DNA of 18,530 nt from Proteobacteria bacterium UBA2383 (GTDB lineage Bacteria; Pseudomonadota; Gammaproteobacteria; Competibacterales; Competibacteraceae), in the NCBI GenBank assembly GCA_002343485.1, contig DDST01000103.1:1-18530 (forward strand). Reading direction: 5' to 3'. Under the pieces are notes generated by a model that was not told the DNA's origin, did no database searches, and worked only from the letters and a program-made list of their open reading frames with translations. Numbering within the stretch: the stretch's first letter is position 1; each line of letters starts with the position of its first letter. This document shows, in pieces, positions 1 to 5,923 of the stretch. A program made the translations under genes and the position numbers.

Positions 1-206
1 TACCAATGCACCGTCCCCCACGGCAGCAAATCATGCGGTAACAGCCGCCACGCACAACCACCGCGGCTGAGGTAGTTAATGCCGTTGACGATCTCGCGTA
101 AGTTCACCGTCCGTGGCCGCCCACCGAATTTGGCCGCCGGTAGCAATGGCTCAATCAAGCTCCATTGCGCATCAGTCAGGTCACTAGGGTAAACTGGACG
201 ATTCAT
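1..206 (-). CDS. IS5-family transposase, N-terminal part, runs off the window
   Basis: The reading frame opens at the ATG at 206 and stays open to the left edge, giving 68 residues. The protein begins MNRPVYPSDLTDAQW and continues with IEPLLPAAKFGGRPR, REIVNGINYLSRGGCAWRLL and PHDLLPWGTVHW. This is the typical N-terminal domain (DUF4096) of IS5-family, IS1031/IS427-type transposases. The catalytic DDE residues would lie beyond the window. Whether the gene is intact cannot be judged. An AT-rich stretch at 258-276, reading GAGAGGGTGTGTGAAAAGG on the minus strand, is in the right place to be the terminal repeat of this element. Confidence 0.85.
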   Translation of the reverse strand, partial: MNRPVYPSDLTDAQWSLIEPLLPAAKFGGRPRTVNLREIVNGINYLSRGGCAWRLLPHDLLPWGTVHW

Positions 207-257
207 CCGCTAAACACTCCATCGTTATACCTACCCTCAGCATAGCTGGTGACTATA

Positions 258-312
258 CCTTTTCACACACCCTCTCAAAGGTTGGAGCCTCCGGGAAATC
301 CGGGGCGGTTCA
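258..312 (-). mobile_element. Two abutting IS ends (IS5-like end, then IS3-like end)
   Basis: On the minus strand, 312-281 reads TGAACCGCCCCGGATTTCCC and on into GGAGGCTCC. I associate a TGAACCGCCCCGG start with ends of IS3-family elements. Directly next to it, 276-258 looks like the left end of the IS5-type element whose transposase starts at 206. No IS3 coding sequence is visible, so the IS3-like part would be a solo end. The assignment is from memory of IS ends and is tentative. Confidence 0.35.
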
Positions 313-492
313 TCTTTCTGCGATATGTCCCGTTAGAACTCGATACCGATATTTCGGAACCCAAACAATATGATACTGGCTGTGCCAGATCGTGTGTGAT
401 AACTTCCTAATCGACTCATGGAATGTGCCCCTATCGATCTGTTGTGGGGACAACAAACCGTAGTGGTACCCCATGAGTCGATCAACTGGCAA
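310..492 (-). pseudogene. tnpA: IS200/IS605 TnpA (Y1 transposase), truncated N-terminal stub
   Basis: This 60-residue reading frame ends with RKLSHTIWHSQYHIVWVPKY followed by RYRVLTGHIAER. That matches the first beta strand and first helix of the small HUH-type Y1 transposases of IS200/IS605. The family is usually about 130-150 residues long, and here the protein stops before the H-x-H metal site and the catalytic tyrosine. The stop codon TGA at 312-310 is the first triplet of the adjoining IS3-like end, so the truncation coincides with that junction. The start may be the ATG at 492 or the internal ATG seven codons in. The fragment cannot be an active transposase. Confidence 0.75.
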
Positions 493-507
493 AGCCGTTG
501 ATCTCTG

Positions 508-528
508 ACCACGCGCTAAGGGCGTGGT
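508..528 (+). repeat. Subterminal hairpin of the IS200/IS605 remnant
   Basis: A perfect 7-bp stem, ACCACGC (508-514) and GCGTGGT (522-528), encloses the loop GCTAAGG and is followed by TTTTCTAC. Imperfect or short subterminal hairpins of this type are what Y1 transposases bind at the ends of IS200/IS605 elements. It lies just upstream of the truncated tnpA, where the left end is expected. A role as a transcription terminator is an alternative. Confidence 0.6.
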
Positions 529-630
529 TTTCTACATTGTTAATCAATAATATGATTCTCTGCGTAAGGAGAATTCACCAATCGTTGCTATAGCCCGTGA
601 TAGGGCATTGATGGCCCTTGAGAACCACAG

Positions 631-1212
631 GTGGTCATGCCTTTTGACGGTATCCTTACGCGAATAGCGCCGATGTTGCAATCTCATCAGGAAATTCTCA
701 TGTCCTGGGATAACCACATTTTGTTATTCATGGCGGCGCATCGGTCAGAGGGACTGGATGATGGTTTTCGCGCCGTGACCTGGCTGGGATCATTGTACGT
801 GCTGGCGCCGCTCGCGGCCTTGCTCGTCGCCGGCCTGCTGTATTTTCAGAAGCGATGGGAAGCCCTGGTGCTGGTCATCGGTTTCGGCGGCGCAGTGCTG
901 TGGGTTCATCTCGCCAAGGCGCTGTTGGCCCGTCCCAGGCCGACTCTGGTGGAGCCCGTGATCGCGCTGCCTACCGATGGATCGTTTCCGAGCGCCCACA
1001 CCACGCAGATCGTCGCCTTCACCCTGTCTGGGGTTCTCATCGTCCGCCGGCTCTGGCCGGAATGGCAGTTCGCTGCTCTGGCGGTCGGAGCGTTGCTCAT
1101 CGTTATCGTGGCGGCCTCCCGCGTCTATTTGCAGGTTCATTATCCATCGGACGTGCTGGGCGGATTCTTGCTGGGCCTTGGGTGGATCGCCCTGGCGCGA
1201 AAAATTCTGTAA
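631..1212 (+). CDS. PAP2-superfamily lipid phosphatase, integral membrane
   Basis: The 193-residue membrane protein carries the three motifs of PAP2-type phosphatases: K96-ALLA-RP (KxxxxRP-like) near 96-103, the PSAH tetrad at 120-123, and SR(163-164)xxxxxH170xxxD174 in SRVYLQVHYPSD. Hydrophobic segments surround them. Such proteins dephosphorylate phosphatidic acid, phosphatidylglycerophosphate or undecaprenyl diphosphate on the outer face of the inner membrane, and the exact substrate cannot be read here. The start is uncertain: an in-frame stop at 619 limits it, and GTG 631, ATG 637 and ATG 700 are candidates. The DgkA-family kinase follows 23 bp downstream on the same strand, which suggests an operon for lipid phosphate turnover. 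Confidence 0.88.
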   Translation: MVMPFDGILTRIAPMLQSHQEILMSWDNHILLFMAAHRSEGLDDGFRAVTWLGSLYVLAPLAALLVAGLLYFQKRWEALVLVIGFGGAVLWVHLAKALLARPRPTLVEPVIALPTDGSFPSAHTTQIVAFTLSGVLIVRRLWPEWQFAALAVGALLIVIVAASRVYLQVHYPSDVLGGFLLGLGWIALARKIL

Positions 1213-1235
1213 CGTGGCTCTACTTGGGAGACGCG

Positions 1236-1637
1236 ATGAGAAACAAATTTCTCGGCACGGGCGAAACCGGCTATCACCCGTGGCGCAAGATCAGGATCGT
1301 CCTGTCGGGACTGCGGTTTGCAGTCCTCCACGACTTCAGCGTGACCTACAAGATGGTGCTATCCGCGATCATCCTCGCACTGGCGCTGATCTTCCAGCAG
1401 TGGGTGGATTTCCAACTGATCCTGCTGGCCACCGGACTGGTCCTGATGGCGGAATTGTTCAACAGCGCCATTGAAGCCGTCTGTGATTTCCTGGAAACCC
1501 GCGAAAACGAGAAGATTCGTGCCATCAAGGATATCGCTGCGGCCGCCGTCGGCATCAGTATCGTGGTCTGGCTGACCGTGGTGATATCCGACGTGGTCCG
1601 TCTCGTGGCGTTGCTGCTGGAGAAATCACCTGGATGA
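1236..1637 (+). CDS. dgkA: DgkA-family lipid kinase (diacylglycerol or undecaprenol kinase)
   Basis: This 133-residue protein has the size and layout of bacterial DgkA, which phosphorylates diacylglycerol (or undecaprenol in some lineages) with ATP at the inner membrane. Three transmembrane segments are visible at about 40-55, 58-76 and 103-128. The signature ELFNSAIEAVCDF (73-85) carries the two conserved acidic residues E73 and E80 around N76, and IKDIAAAAV (97-105) follows. The position after the first Glu-Leu is Phe rather than the more usual Ile or Val. GGGAG six bases before the ATG supports the start. It sits behind the PAP2 phosphatase, so one gene adds and the other removes lipid phosphates. 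Confidence 0.9.
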   Translation: MRNKFLGTGETGYHPWRKIRIVLSGLRFAVLHDFSVTYKMVLSAIILALALIFQQWVDFQLILLATGLVLMAELFNSAIEAVCDFLETRENEKIRAIKDIAAAAVGISIVVWLTVVISDVVRLVALLLEKSPG

Positions 1638-1699
1638 GTCAACCCGGTTCGCCCGCCGTGGCCGCCGCACCGTCCGGGCAGGCGCCGTTCCATCCCTGA
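1634..1699 (+). CDS. Short ORF overlapping dgkA by ATGA, perhaps a cut-off downstream gene
   Basis: The ATG at 1634 overlaps the dgkA stop as ATGA, the usual arrangement for translational coupling. The frame runs 21 residues, MSQPGSPAVAAAPSGQAPFH plus a proline, and then stops. The peptide is rich in Ala and Pro and has no recognisable domain. It may be a genuine microprotein, the remaining N-terminus of a third operon gene lost before the Tn3-type repeat at 1792, or chance. The only support is the overlap and its coordinated strand. Confidence 0.25.
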   Translation: MSQPGSPAVAAAPSGQAPFHP

Positions 1700-1791
1700 C
1701 GACAAAACGTACGAGCATCTGTGTCGCTTGTGTTACATTAATTTTCGAAAATCCTACCTGTAGTGGCTACCACTCGAAGAATAACCGCTAT

Positions 1792-1829
1792 GGGGGTGTA
1801 AGCCCAAACCCCAGAAAATTCTGTGAGGC
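1792..1829 (+). repeat. Tn3-type 38-bp terminal inverted repeat, copy A
   Basis: The sequence starts GGGGGTGTAAGCCCAAACC and contains GAAAATTC. The GGGG outer end, 38-bp length and internal GAAAA are features of Tn3-family ends. It differs at 6 of 38 positions from copy D (5679-5642), which directly follows a Tn3 transposase C-terminus. The outer end points left, so any transposon would lie to its right. Confidence 0.6.
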
Positions 1830-1917
1830 GTTCTTTTGCCGATTTCTCGCTAAAACTTTCCCGATAATGATTATAAACCGGAAAGTCGAAATTCTGCCAT
1901 GAGCGATTCTGCGCCTT

Positions 1918-3141
1918 CAGGGCAATCGCGCTATGTGGTAGCCGGACTGGGCTGGCCGAGGAGCAGGCGCAACCGGTAATCATCGTTGAGAGCGGCGCGG
2001 AGTTTGCGACGGCGGATGCTGTCGCGCGGCGGGCCGTTGTGGCGCAGCATGTTCAAGGCCACCCGGCGGATCAAAGCCAGGTTTTCCGCCGAGTGATCGT
2101 TGCGCGTCCGACAAGCATCTTCGCCAAATTGCACGTCCAAGACCCAATGCTGTTGATTTTCGATGCCCCAGTGCATGCGCACGGTGGCTGCAAACCGATC
2201 TCGATCCGAGAAAGAGCACAAGAAGTAGCGACATGCCGTGCTGGTTTGATCACCGATGATCCGGATGGATTCCACCCGGCCGACGGCTTGGAGGCCCGCC
2301 CAGTCCGGTTTCGCCTCCAGCCAATCAATTTGGCTGCTGAGCGCATAACGACGGATCTCAATCCGGCCGTGGTCTTTCTCGATGGTTTCCTGGATCGGCA
2401 GGCGCCCGCAGGTGACTTCGGTATCGAGCCACCGTTGCACGTCCTCGCACAGGGTCGGATGGTTATCCTTGAGCGCCAACACATAGTCAGCCCCACCCGC
2501 GACAATCGCTTGCGCAATGGCTTTTTGGCAGCCCATCGCATCGATGGACACCACCGCGCCGTGGAGGTCGAGCAGGGTCAGCAGGTCGGGAATTGCCGTG
2601 ATCTCGTTGGATTTCTCGGCCACGGCCTGCTGCGCTAACACCCAACGCGCCTGTCCGGCAAACGCACTGACCAAATGCACCGCCGGGTTTTTGCCGTCGC
2701 GGCTCCCGCGCACGGTCTTGCCATCCACACAGACGTGTTCGCCGGCCAAGCCAGGCAAGGCCGCCGTGGCCCAGGCGGTGAAGGCGGCCCGGAACGCCAC
2801 CGGATCGATCCGCCCCAGCACGTCACTCAAAGTGTCGTGCGAGGGAATGCCGTTCGGCAGGTACAGAAAACCCCGCAACCACGCTTCCTTTTCTTCCGCA
2901 AACGCCTCCATACCCACCCAATCCTCCACACCGCTGAGCACGGCACACAAGACAATCATCAGAATATCCTGCAGTGGGTGGAGCTTGTTCCGGGTCTCGC
3001 GGCGCGGATCGGGCAGGCCGGCAAAATACGGGCGGGGGTCGAGCAGTTTGGGCAACATCGGTTCTCTCCACCAAAGTAACCCCGCCTCGTTACCTTGGCG
3101 ATCAGCTTCCTGTCAACCTCCCATATAGCGCGATTGCCCTG
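1918..3141 (-). mobile_element. ISAs1-family insertion sequence, complete, with target duplication
   Basis: The 1224-bp element is bounded by a perfect 17-bp inverted repeat, CAGGGCAATCGCGCTAT at 1918-1934 and its complement at 3125-3141. A direct 10-bp duplication TCTGCGCCTT flanks it at 1908-1917 and 3142-3151, as expected for ISAs1 (8-10 bp). It contains one transposase gene on the minus strand. Perfect ends, a duplication and an unbroken gene indicate a recent insertion. It landed three bases from the outer end of the miniature Tn3-like element at 3155. Confidence 0.92.
1931..3058 (-). CDS. ISAs1-family DDE transposase, full length
   Basis: The 375-residue protein has the ISAs1 (DDE_Tnp_ISAs1) layout. 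An N-terminal helical domain holds DPRRETRNKLHPLQDIL near 17-33 (DDE_Tnp_1-associated). The catalytic core has VCVDGKTVRGS with D112, VVSIDAMGCQ with D173, and HWGIENQQHWVLDVQF with E300, followed by GEDACRTRN. No frameshift or internal stop is present, and the length is normal. GGAGAG lies a few bases before the ATG at 3058. The stop codon TAG at 1931-1933 lies inside the left inverted repeat, so the gene fills the element. Confidence 0.93.
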   Translation of the reverse strand: MLPKLLDPRPYFAGLPDPRRETRNKLHPLQDILMIVLCAVLSGVEDWVGMEAFAEEKEAWLRGFLYLPNGIPSHDTLSDVLGRIDPVAFRAAFTAWATAALPGLAGEHVCVDGKTVRGSRDGKNPAVHLVSAFAGQARWVLAQQAVAEKSNEITAIPDLLTLLDLHGAVVSIDAMGCQKAIAQAIVAGGADYVLALKDNHPTLCEDVQRWLDTEVTCGRLPIQETIEKDHGRIEIRRYALSSQIDWLEAKPDWAGLQAVGRVESIRIIGDQTSTACRYFLCSFSDRDRFAATVRMHWGIENQQHWVLDVQFGEDACRTRNDHSAENLALIRRVALNMLRHNGPPRDSIRRRKLRAALNDDYRLRLLLGQPSPATT

Positions 3142-3154
3142 TCTGCGCCTTCCA

Positions 3155-3307
3155 GGGGTTCTAAACCCAAACCCTCGAAAATTTTAAAGGAGTTTCAAAT
3201 CTATAGTGTTACATTTCATGTTGGTTACCCAACATGGTCCTTACGCTGAGCATAACCCATTGATTTTTTAGAATGGAAAAATCAGGCGGTTTTGGGCTTA
3301 GAATCCC
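3155..3307. mobile_element. Miniature Tn3-like element (MITE/TIME-type) with two 38-bp ends
   Basis: Two diverged Tn3-type ends face each other: copy B at 3155-3192, starting GGGGTTCTAAACCCAAACCC, and copy C at 3307-3270 on the minus strand, starting GGGATTCTAAGCCCAAAACC. Together they bound 153 bp with no open frame. Near the middle is a perfect hairpin, CATGTTGG-TTAC-CCAACATG (3217-3236). No 5-bp duplication is visible (TTCCA on the left, GATTA on the right), so the insertion is old, or the ends were brought together by deletion. The element would need transposase supplied from elsewhere. Confidence 0.5.
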
Positions 3308-3460
3308 GATTACGAGTTTGATCAGCGCATCGCGTGGTAAAAGCAGCTTGACGAGGATCCGCAGCTCGAGGCGGAAATGCTGCGGCTGATCCGCGCAGGC
3401 ATGACCAGCGACGCGCCCCTGCCCGAGATACTGCCGCCGGTGTTGCAGCCAGCTGTATAA
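3308..3460 (+). pseudogene. Decayed 3' tail of an unrecognised gene
   Basis: Directly after the miniature element, one frame reads DYEFDQRIAW, then TAA (3338-3340), then KQLDEDPQLEAEMLRLIRAG and MTSDAPLPEILPPVLQPAV before a stop at 3458-3460. The composition looks like real coding sequence, with an acidic helix and a Pro-rich tail. There is no start codon and one internal stop. It seems to be the end of a gene cut off by the element on its left. I do not recognise the family. Confidence 0.35.
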
Positions 3461-3479
3461 CAACAGCTCGCGCGGCGCA

Positions 3480-4115
3480 TCAATTCACCAGCACATAGGC
3501 CTTGCGGACGCTGGCCGGATTGCCGATCTGCTTCACGCAAAAATCGGCGACGTCGGCGCGCGCAATGATGCCGTTGCGCCACTGTGACGGCTGATCAAGC
3601 GCCTGGTAGCGCTCCGTGCGCGCGCCGCCGGTCAACACGCCGGGGCGCACGATTGTCCAGTCCAGCGTAGTTTCCTTGATCAATTGCTCCTGGATACTCT
3701 TGTCCGCGTAAGCGCGGCCAAACACCACGTGAAACGGCAGCCGCTGCAGCACGCTGATGCTGTCCCGGCTGTCGCCGGCGCCGAATCCCGTCAAACAAAT
3801 CAGGCGCTTGACGCATTGCGCCGCCATCGCGGCCACCAACACCCGGGTCGCATCGGAGAACAGATGCACGGGCCCGAACAATTCCGCGAAACTTACGCCC
3901 AGCGTCTGGATCACGACGTCCACGCCTTGCAGCGCCGCCTCGACATCCTCGCGGACGAGCGCGTTGCCACACACTTTCTCGAGCTGCGGATGCGTGAGGC
4001 TGATGCTGGTGGCCGATCGCGCGAACGCGCGCACCTGATGGCCGGCCTCGAGTGCGCTGCGGACGGTCTCCAGCCCGATGCCCTTACTGGCCCCGATGAT
4101 TAATACACGCGCCAT
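3480..4115 (-). CDS. NAD(P)-binding SDR/NmrA-like protein
   Basis: The 211-residue protein starts MARVLIIGASKGIG, a Rossmann GASKGIG dinucleotide loop at about 8-14, with an arginine-containing RAFARS stretch after the second strand that would suit NADP. Further recognisable pieces are VVIQTLG, RLICLTGFGAGDS, and WTIVRPGVLTGG near 165-176, the last being typical of atypical SDR proteins of the NAD(P)H-binding/NmrA group. The Tyr-x-x-x-Lys of classical SDRs is not evident, so catalysis is uncertain; reductase, epimerase or redox sensor are possible. The ATG at 4115 is preferred over upstream starts because AGGAGG lies six bases before it. It is the only intact non-transposase gene between 1700 and 5900. 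Confidence 0.82.
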   Translation of the reverse strand: MARVLIIGASKGIGLETVRSALEAGHQVRAFARSATSISLTHPQLEKVCGNALVREDVEAALQGVDVVIQTLGVSFAELFGPVHLFSDATRVLVAAMAAQCVKRLICLTGFGAGDSRDSISVLQRLPFHVVFGRAYADKSIQEQLIKETTLDWTIVRPGVLTGGARTERYQALDQPSQWRNGIIARADVADFCVKQIGNPASVRKAYVLVN

Positions 4116-4237
4116 GATCAACCTCCTCGTCAGTCGTAAGTTGTTTCCCCCAAGCCTTTTGAGGATGCGGCTCGAAAGCAGCATGAATTCCCCTGAGCGA
4201 CCCGTGCCCAAACGACCCGGTCGCCCGAGGAGAATCC

Positions 4238-4384
4238 ATGCTGGCCTTTGTATACCATGCTTTAGTCTGTTTTCGCAGCGCCTTTACCCGGCGGCGCAGC
4301 GGGCTGCTGTTCTGCGCGGTGGTGGTGCGTTTTCTGGCCGCGCCGGAGCTGATCGGGGTTACTTCGATGTGCCGGTTTCAGTAG
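4238..4384 (+). pseudogene. N-terminal stub of a DDE-type transposase
   Basis: A 48-residue frame starts at ATG 4238, behind a good AGGAG site. It reads MLAFVYHALVCFRSAFTRRR and later FLAAPELIGVTSMCRF, then ends at TAG. This resembles the N-terminus of a group of IS4/IS701-like transposases in which GVTS-x-CRFW precedes the catalytic domain. Everything after about residue 48 is missing, and another element begins at 4437. The family name is tentative. Confidence 0.4.
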
Positions 4385-4520
4385 GAATACCACGTTAGAC
4401 CCTCAAGCGAGGTTTACTTTCCTAGTTTTTTTAGCCGGCACTGGGCTCAAACCACTGTAAACTGCCTCTCCGGATAAGGCGGGAAGGGAAGAGAGGGACT
4501 GAGCTACTGTTGCTTGAGCA

Positions 4521-5417
4521 TCATGCAGCCTTTGGCATCATCAGGATCTCCTCAAGGCGCAAAGGGGCTGCCATGATCCCCAATCGCACGGCCGGTACCT
4601 CGCCGGTGGTCCAGTGTCGACGGACGAAGTTGTGTTGCAATAGATGGACATCCAGAGTGCGTTGCAACGCGTTGGCGTTCTTGGCATCGGTGTTGGTTCT
4701 GCGCCGAAAGGCACTGTTGCGCCGCCGTAAGGCCGGATTGTAGCCTTCCAAATGATGGGCGTGGAGCCGCCTGGGGAACGTCGCGCGGGGTGTCGGGATG
4801 CTCGGGTTGGGGTGCTTGCTATTTCGGGCGCTTGGAACCGCGCCGATGCCGTTGACCGCCTTTGTTTTTGAGGCGTACCCGGCAGCCTTTTGGCAACGTC
4901 TTGCAGGGACGGCCCTGTTTCCCGGTCCGCACCGCCTGGGCACAGCGTTCAAACAAGGTGTTCCCATAACGGCGCTCCCCATCGGAGAGAAAGGTCGTGT
5001 CCTGGGTCGGCTTGACGTAGGCGGCCACCGATCGCATGACTTTTTAAACAAGGTGGCGTCTTTACCGCCGCCCTGCTGATCCACCCGAAACCGGCTGGCC
5101 CGTTCCAGGATGATGGCTGTCCAGCCGGTCGAGTCCGCCGGGGGAACCCGCTGGCCGACCACCGTGTAAAGCTCATCCCCTTCAAACGTCAATGGGATGA
5201 AGGTATGACACAACCCGTAGAGCATCAACGTGGGCTTCATCCCCGCAAAACGGCCTTCCCATTCGGCGATGGTATTCTTGTGGGTACCCCGAATCCGGGC
5301 CGTCGCTCGCAGCCCCATCACCATCCAAGCCAAGGTGAGCAGGTGGCGTCGGTCCCGCCAAGGCGCGTGTTGCAACAGGTTCAACAACGTTTCGTACAGG
5401 AGGGAAGAGGGAGGCAT
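4521..5417 (-). pseudogene. IS1-like DDE transposase, frameshifted and chimeric at its N-terminus
   Basis: From about 5330 the product reads LRATARIRGTHKNTIAEWEG, an InsA-like helix-turn-helix, then FEGDELYTVVG with the first catalytic Asp. Near 5040 the frame shifts by -1 into FLSDGERRYGNTLFE (second Asp). A TAG at 4821-4819 and a second shift near 4775 return to HHLEGYNPALRRRNSAFRRR (catalytic Glu) and HNFVRRHWTTGEVPAV. The first 30-35 residues, PPSSLLYETLLNLLQHAPW followed by RDRRHLLTLAWMV, look like the start of an IS4-type transposase rather than IS1, suggesting a join. Two shifts plus a stop make it non-functional unless frameshifting is programmed. Confidence 0.7.
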
Positions 5418-5485
5418 GGCGAAAGCGTCCTTTGAATTCATGGGCTCGGACGCCTACTTGCCCTGCCTTCTGCCTCCTTGGCTAG

Positions 5486-5647
5486 TTTTGTCAGTCAATC
5501 AGTGGCAACACCAAGGCCCTGGCCATGATCAAGAAGATTTCGCCAACGGCGTGGCGTCACGTCCATCTGAACGGGCACTACACCTTCCGCGGGACCGGGT
5601 CACTCATCGACCTGGATGCGATCGTGGCCGGGCTGGATCTGGGCTGA
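5486..5647 (+). pseudogene. tnpA: C-terminal tail of a Tn3-family transposase
   Basis: This frame, open after a TAG at 5483, gives NTKALAMIKKISPTAWRHVH, then LNGHYTFRGTG and IDLDAIVAGLDLG, ending at TGA 5645-5647. The pattern KALAMIKKISPxAWxHVxLxGxY is the well-known C-terminus of Tn3-family TnpA, normally about 1000 residues. Only about 50 residues remain. The stop codon lies inside the 38-bp terminal repeat that follows, which is the normal geometry for the right end of such transposons. The left cut is next to what looks like the 5' flank of another IS. Confidence 0.7.
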
Positions 5648-5679
5648 CGGAATTTTCGGCGGTTTGGGCCTACACCCCC
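5642..5679 (-). repeat. Tn3-type 38-bp terminal inverted repeat, copy D
   Basis: Read from 5679 on the minus strand, the repeat starts GGGGGTGTAGGCCCAAACC and contains CGAAAATTC. It overlaps the stop codon of the Tn3 TnpA tail, which identifies it as a transposon end rather than a generic repeat. Its outer end abuts the IS1-like zinc-ribbon remnant exactly where that reading breaks off. Confidence 0.7.
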
Positions 5680-5782
5680 GTGGAGGCTTCGCGTCCCGTT
5701 GTGAACGGTCTCGTAGCGACCGTGGCCGGTGGGTGTCAGGGCAACCACAGGCTGGACAAATCAGCGTCGTTGGCATTTTCAT
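5680..5782 (-). pseudogene. Zinc-ribbon N-terminus of the IS1-like transposase, cut by the Tn3 end
   Basis: From ATG 5782 the frame gives MKMPTTLICPACGCPDTHR. After a one-base shift it continues HGRYETVHNGTRSLH up to 5680. A CPxCG knuckle followed by GRYETVxNGTR resembles the InsA-like zinc ribbon that precedes the helix-turn-helix in IS1-type transposases. The second knuckle is missing because the Tn3-type repeat starts at 5679. It lies inside the same pair of IS1-like ends as the rest of that gene. The match is by eye and tentative. Confidence 0.4.
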
Positions 5783-5923
5783 TGTTCCAGTAAAACGCGC
5801 CCAACCATCAGGATGCAAGGGTAAATCTAATTGTTTAAGCCCAGTGCCACCATCGTCAAGCAGGAAAAACTTGAAGATCGAGTATCATTATTTTCTTTTA
5901 TGCTTTGAACTTGGAGGTTGGTC

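Larger units (their letters stand above)
4437..5848 (-). mobile_element. IS1-like element, interrupted and decayed
   Basis: Inverted ends were found at 4437-4452 (GGCACTGGGCTCAAAC) and 5833-5848 (GTTTAAGCCCAGTGCC), matching at 15 of 16 positions. Between them on the minus strand lie parts of an IS1-like transposase: a zinc-ribbon piece at 5782-5680 and the helix-turn-helix plus DDE region from about 5330 down to 4521. The stretch between, roughly 5330-5680, is foreign. It holds the N-terminus of another transposase and the tail and terminal repeat of a Tn3 element. No flanking duplication is apparent. Confidence 0.6.

Noticed and set aside
855..1637. A 260-residue plus-strand frame that would extend dgkA far upstream
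   Set aside because: The upstream part overlaps the PAP2 gene in another phase and does not read like a protein; the DgkA family start fits ATG 1236 with a good ribosome site.
3480..4211. Longer start for the SDR gene at 4211
   Set aside because: The added residues are not SDR-like, and AGGAGG sits directly before ATG 4115, where the Rossmann strand begins.
1787..5684. A 5-bp target duplication flanking Tn3-type copies A and D
   Set aside because: The flanks are GCTAT and GTGGA, which do not match, so a single clean transposition event cannot be claimed.
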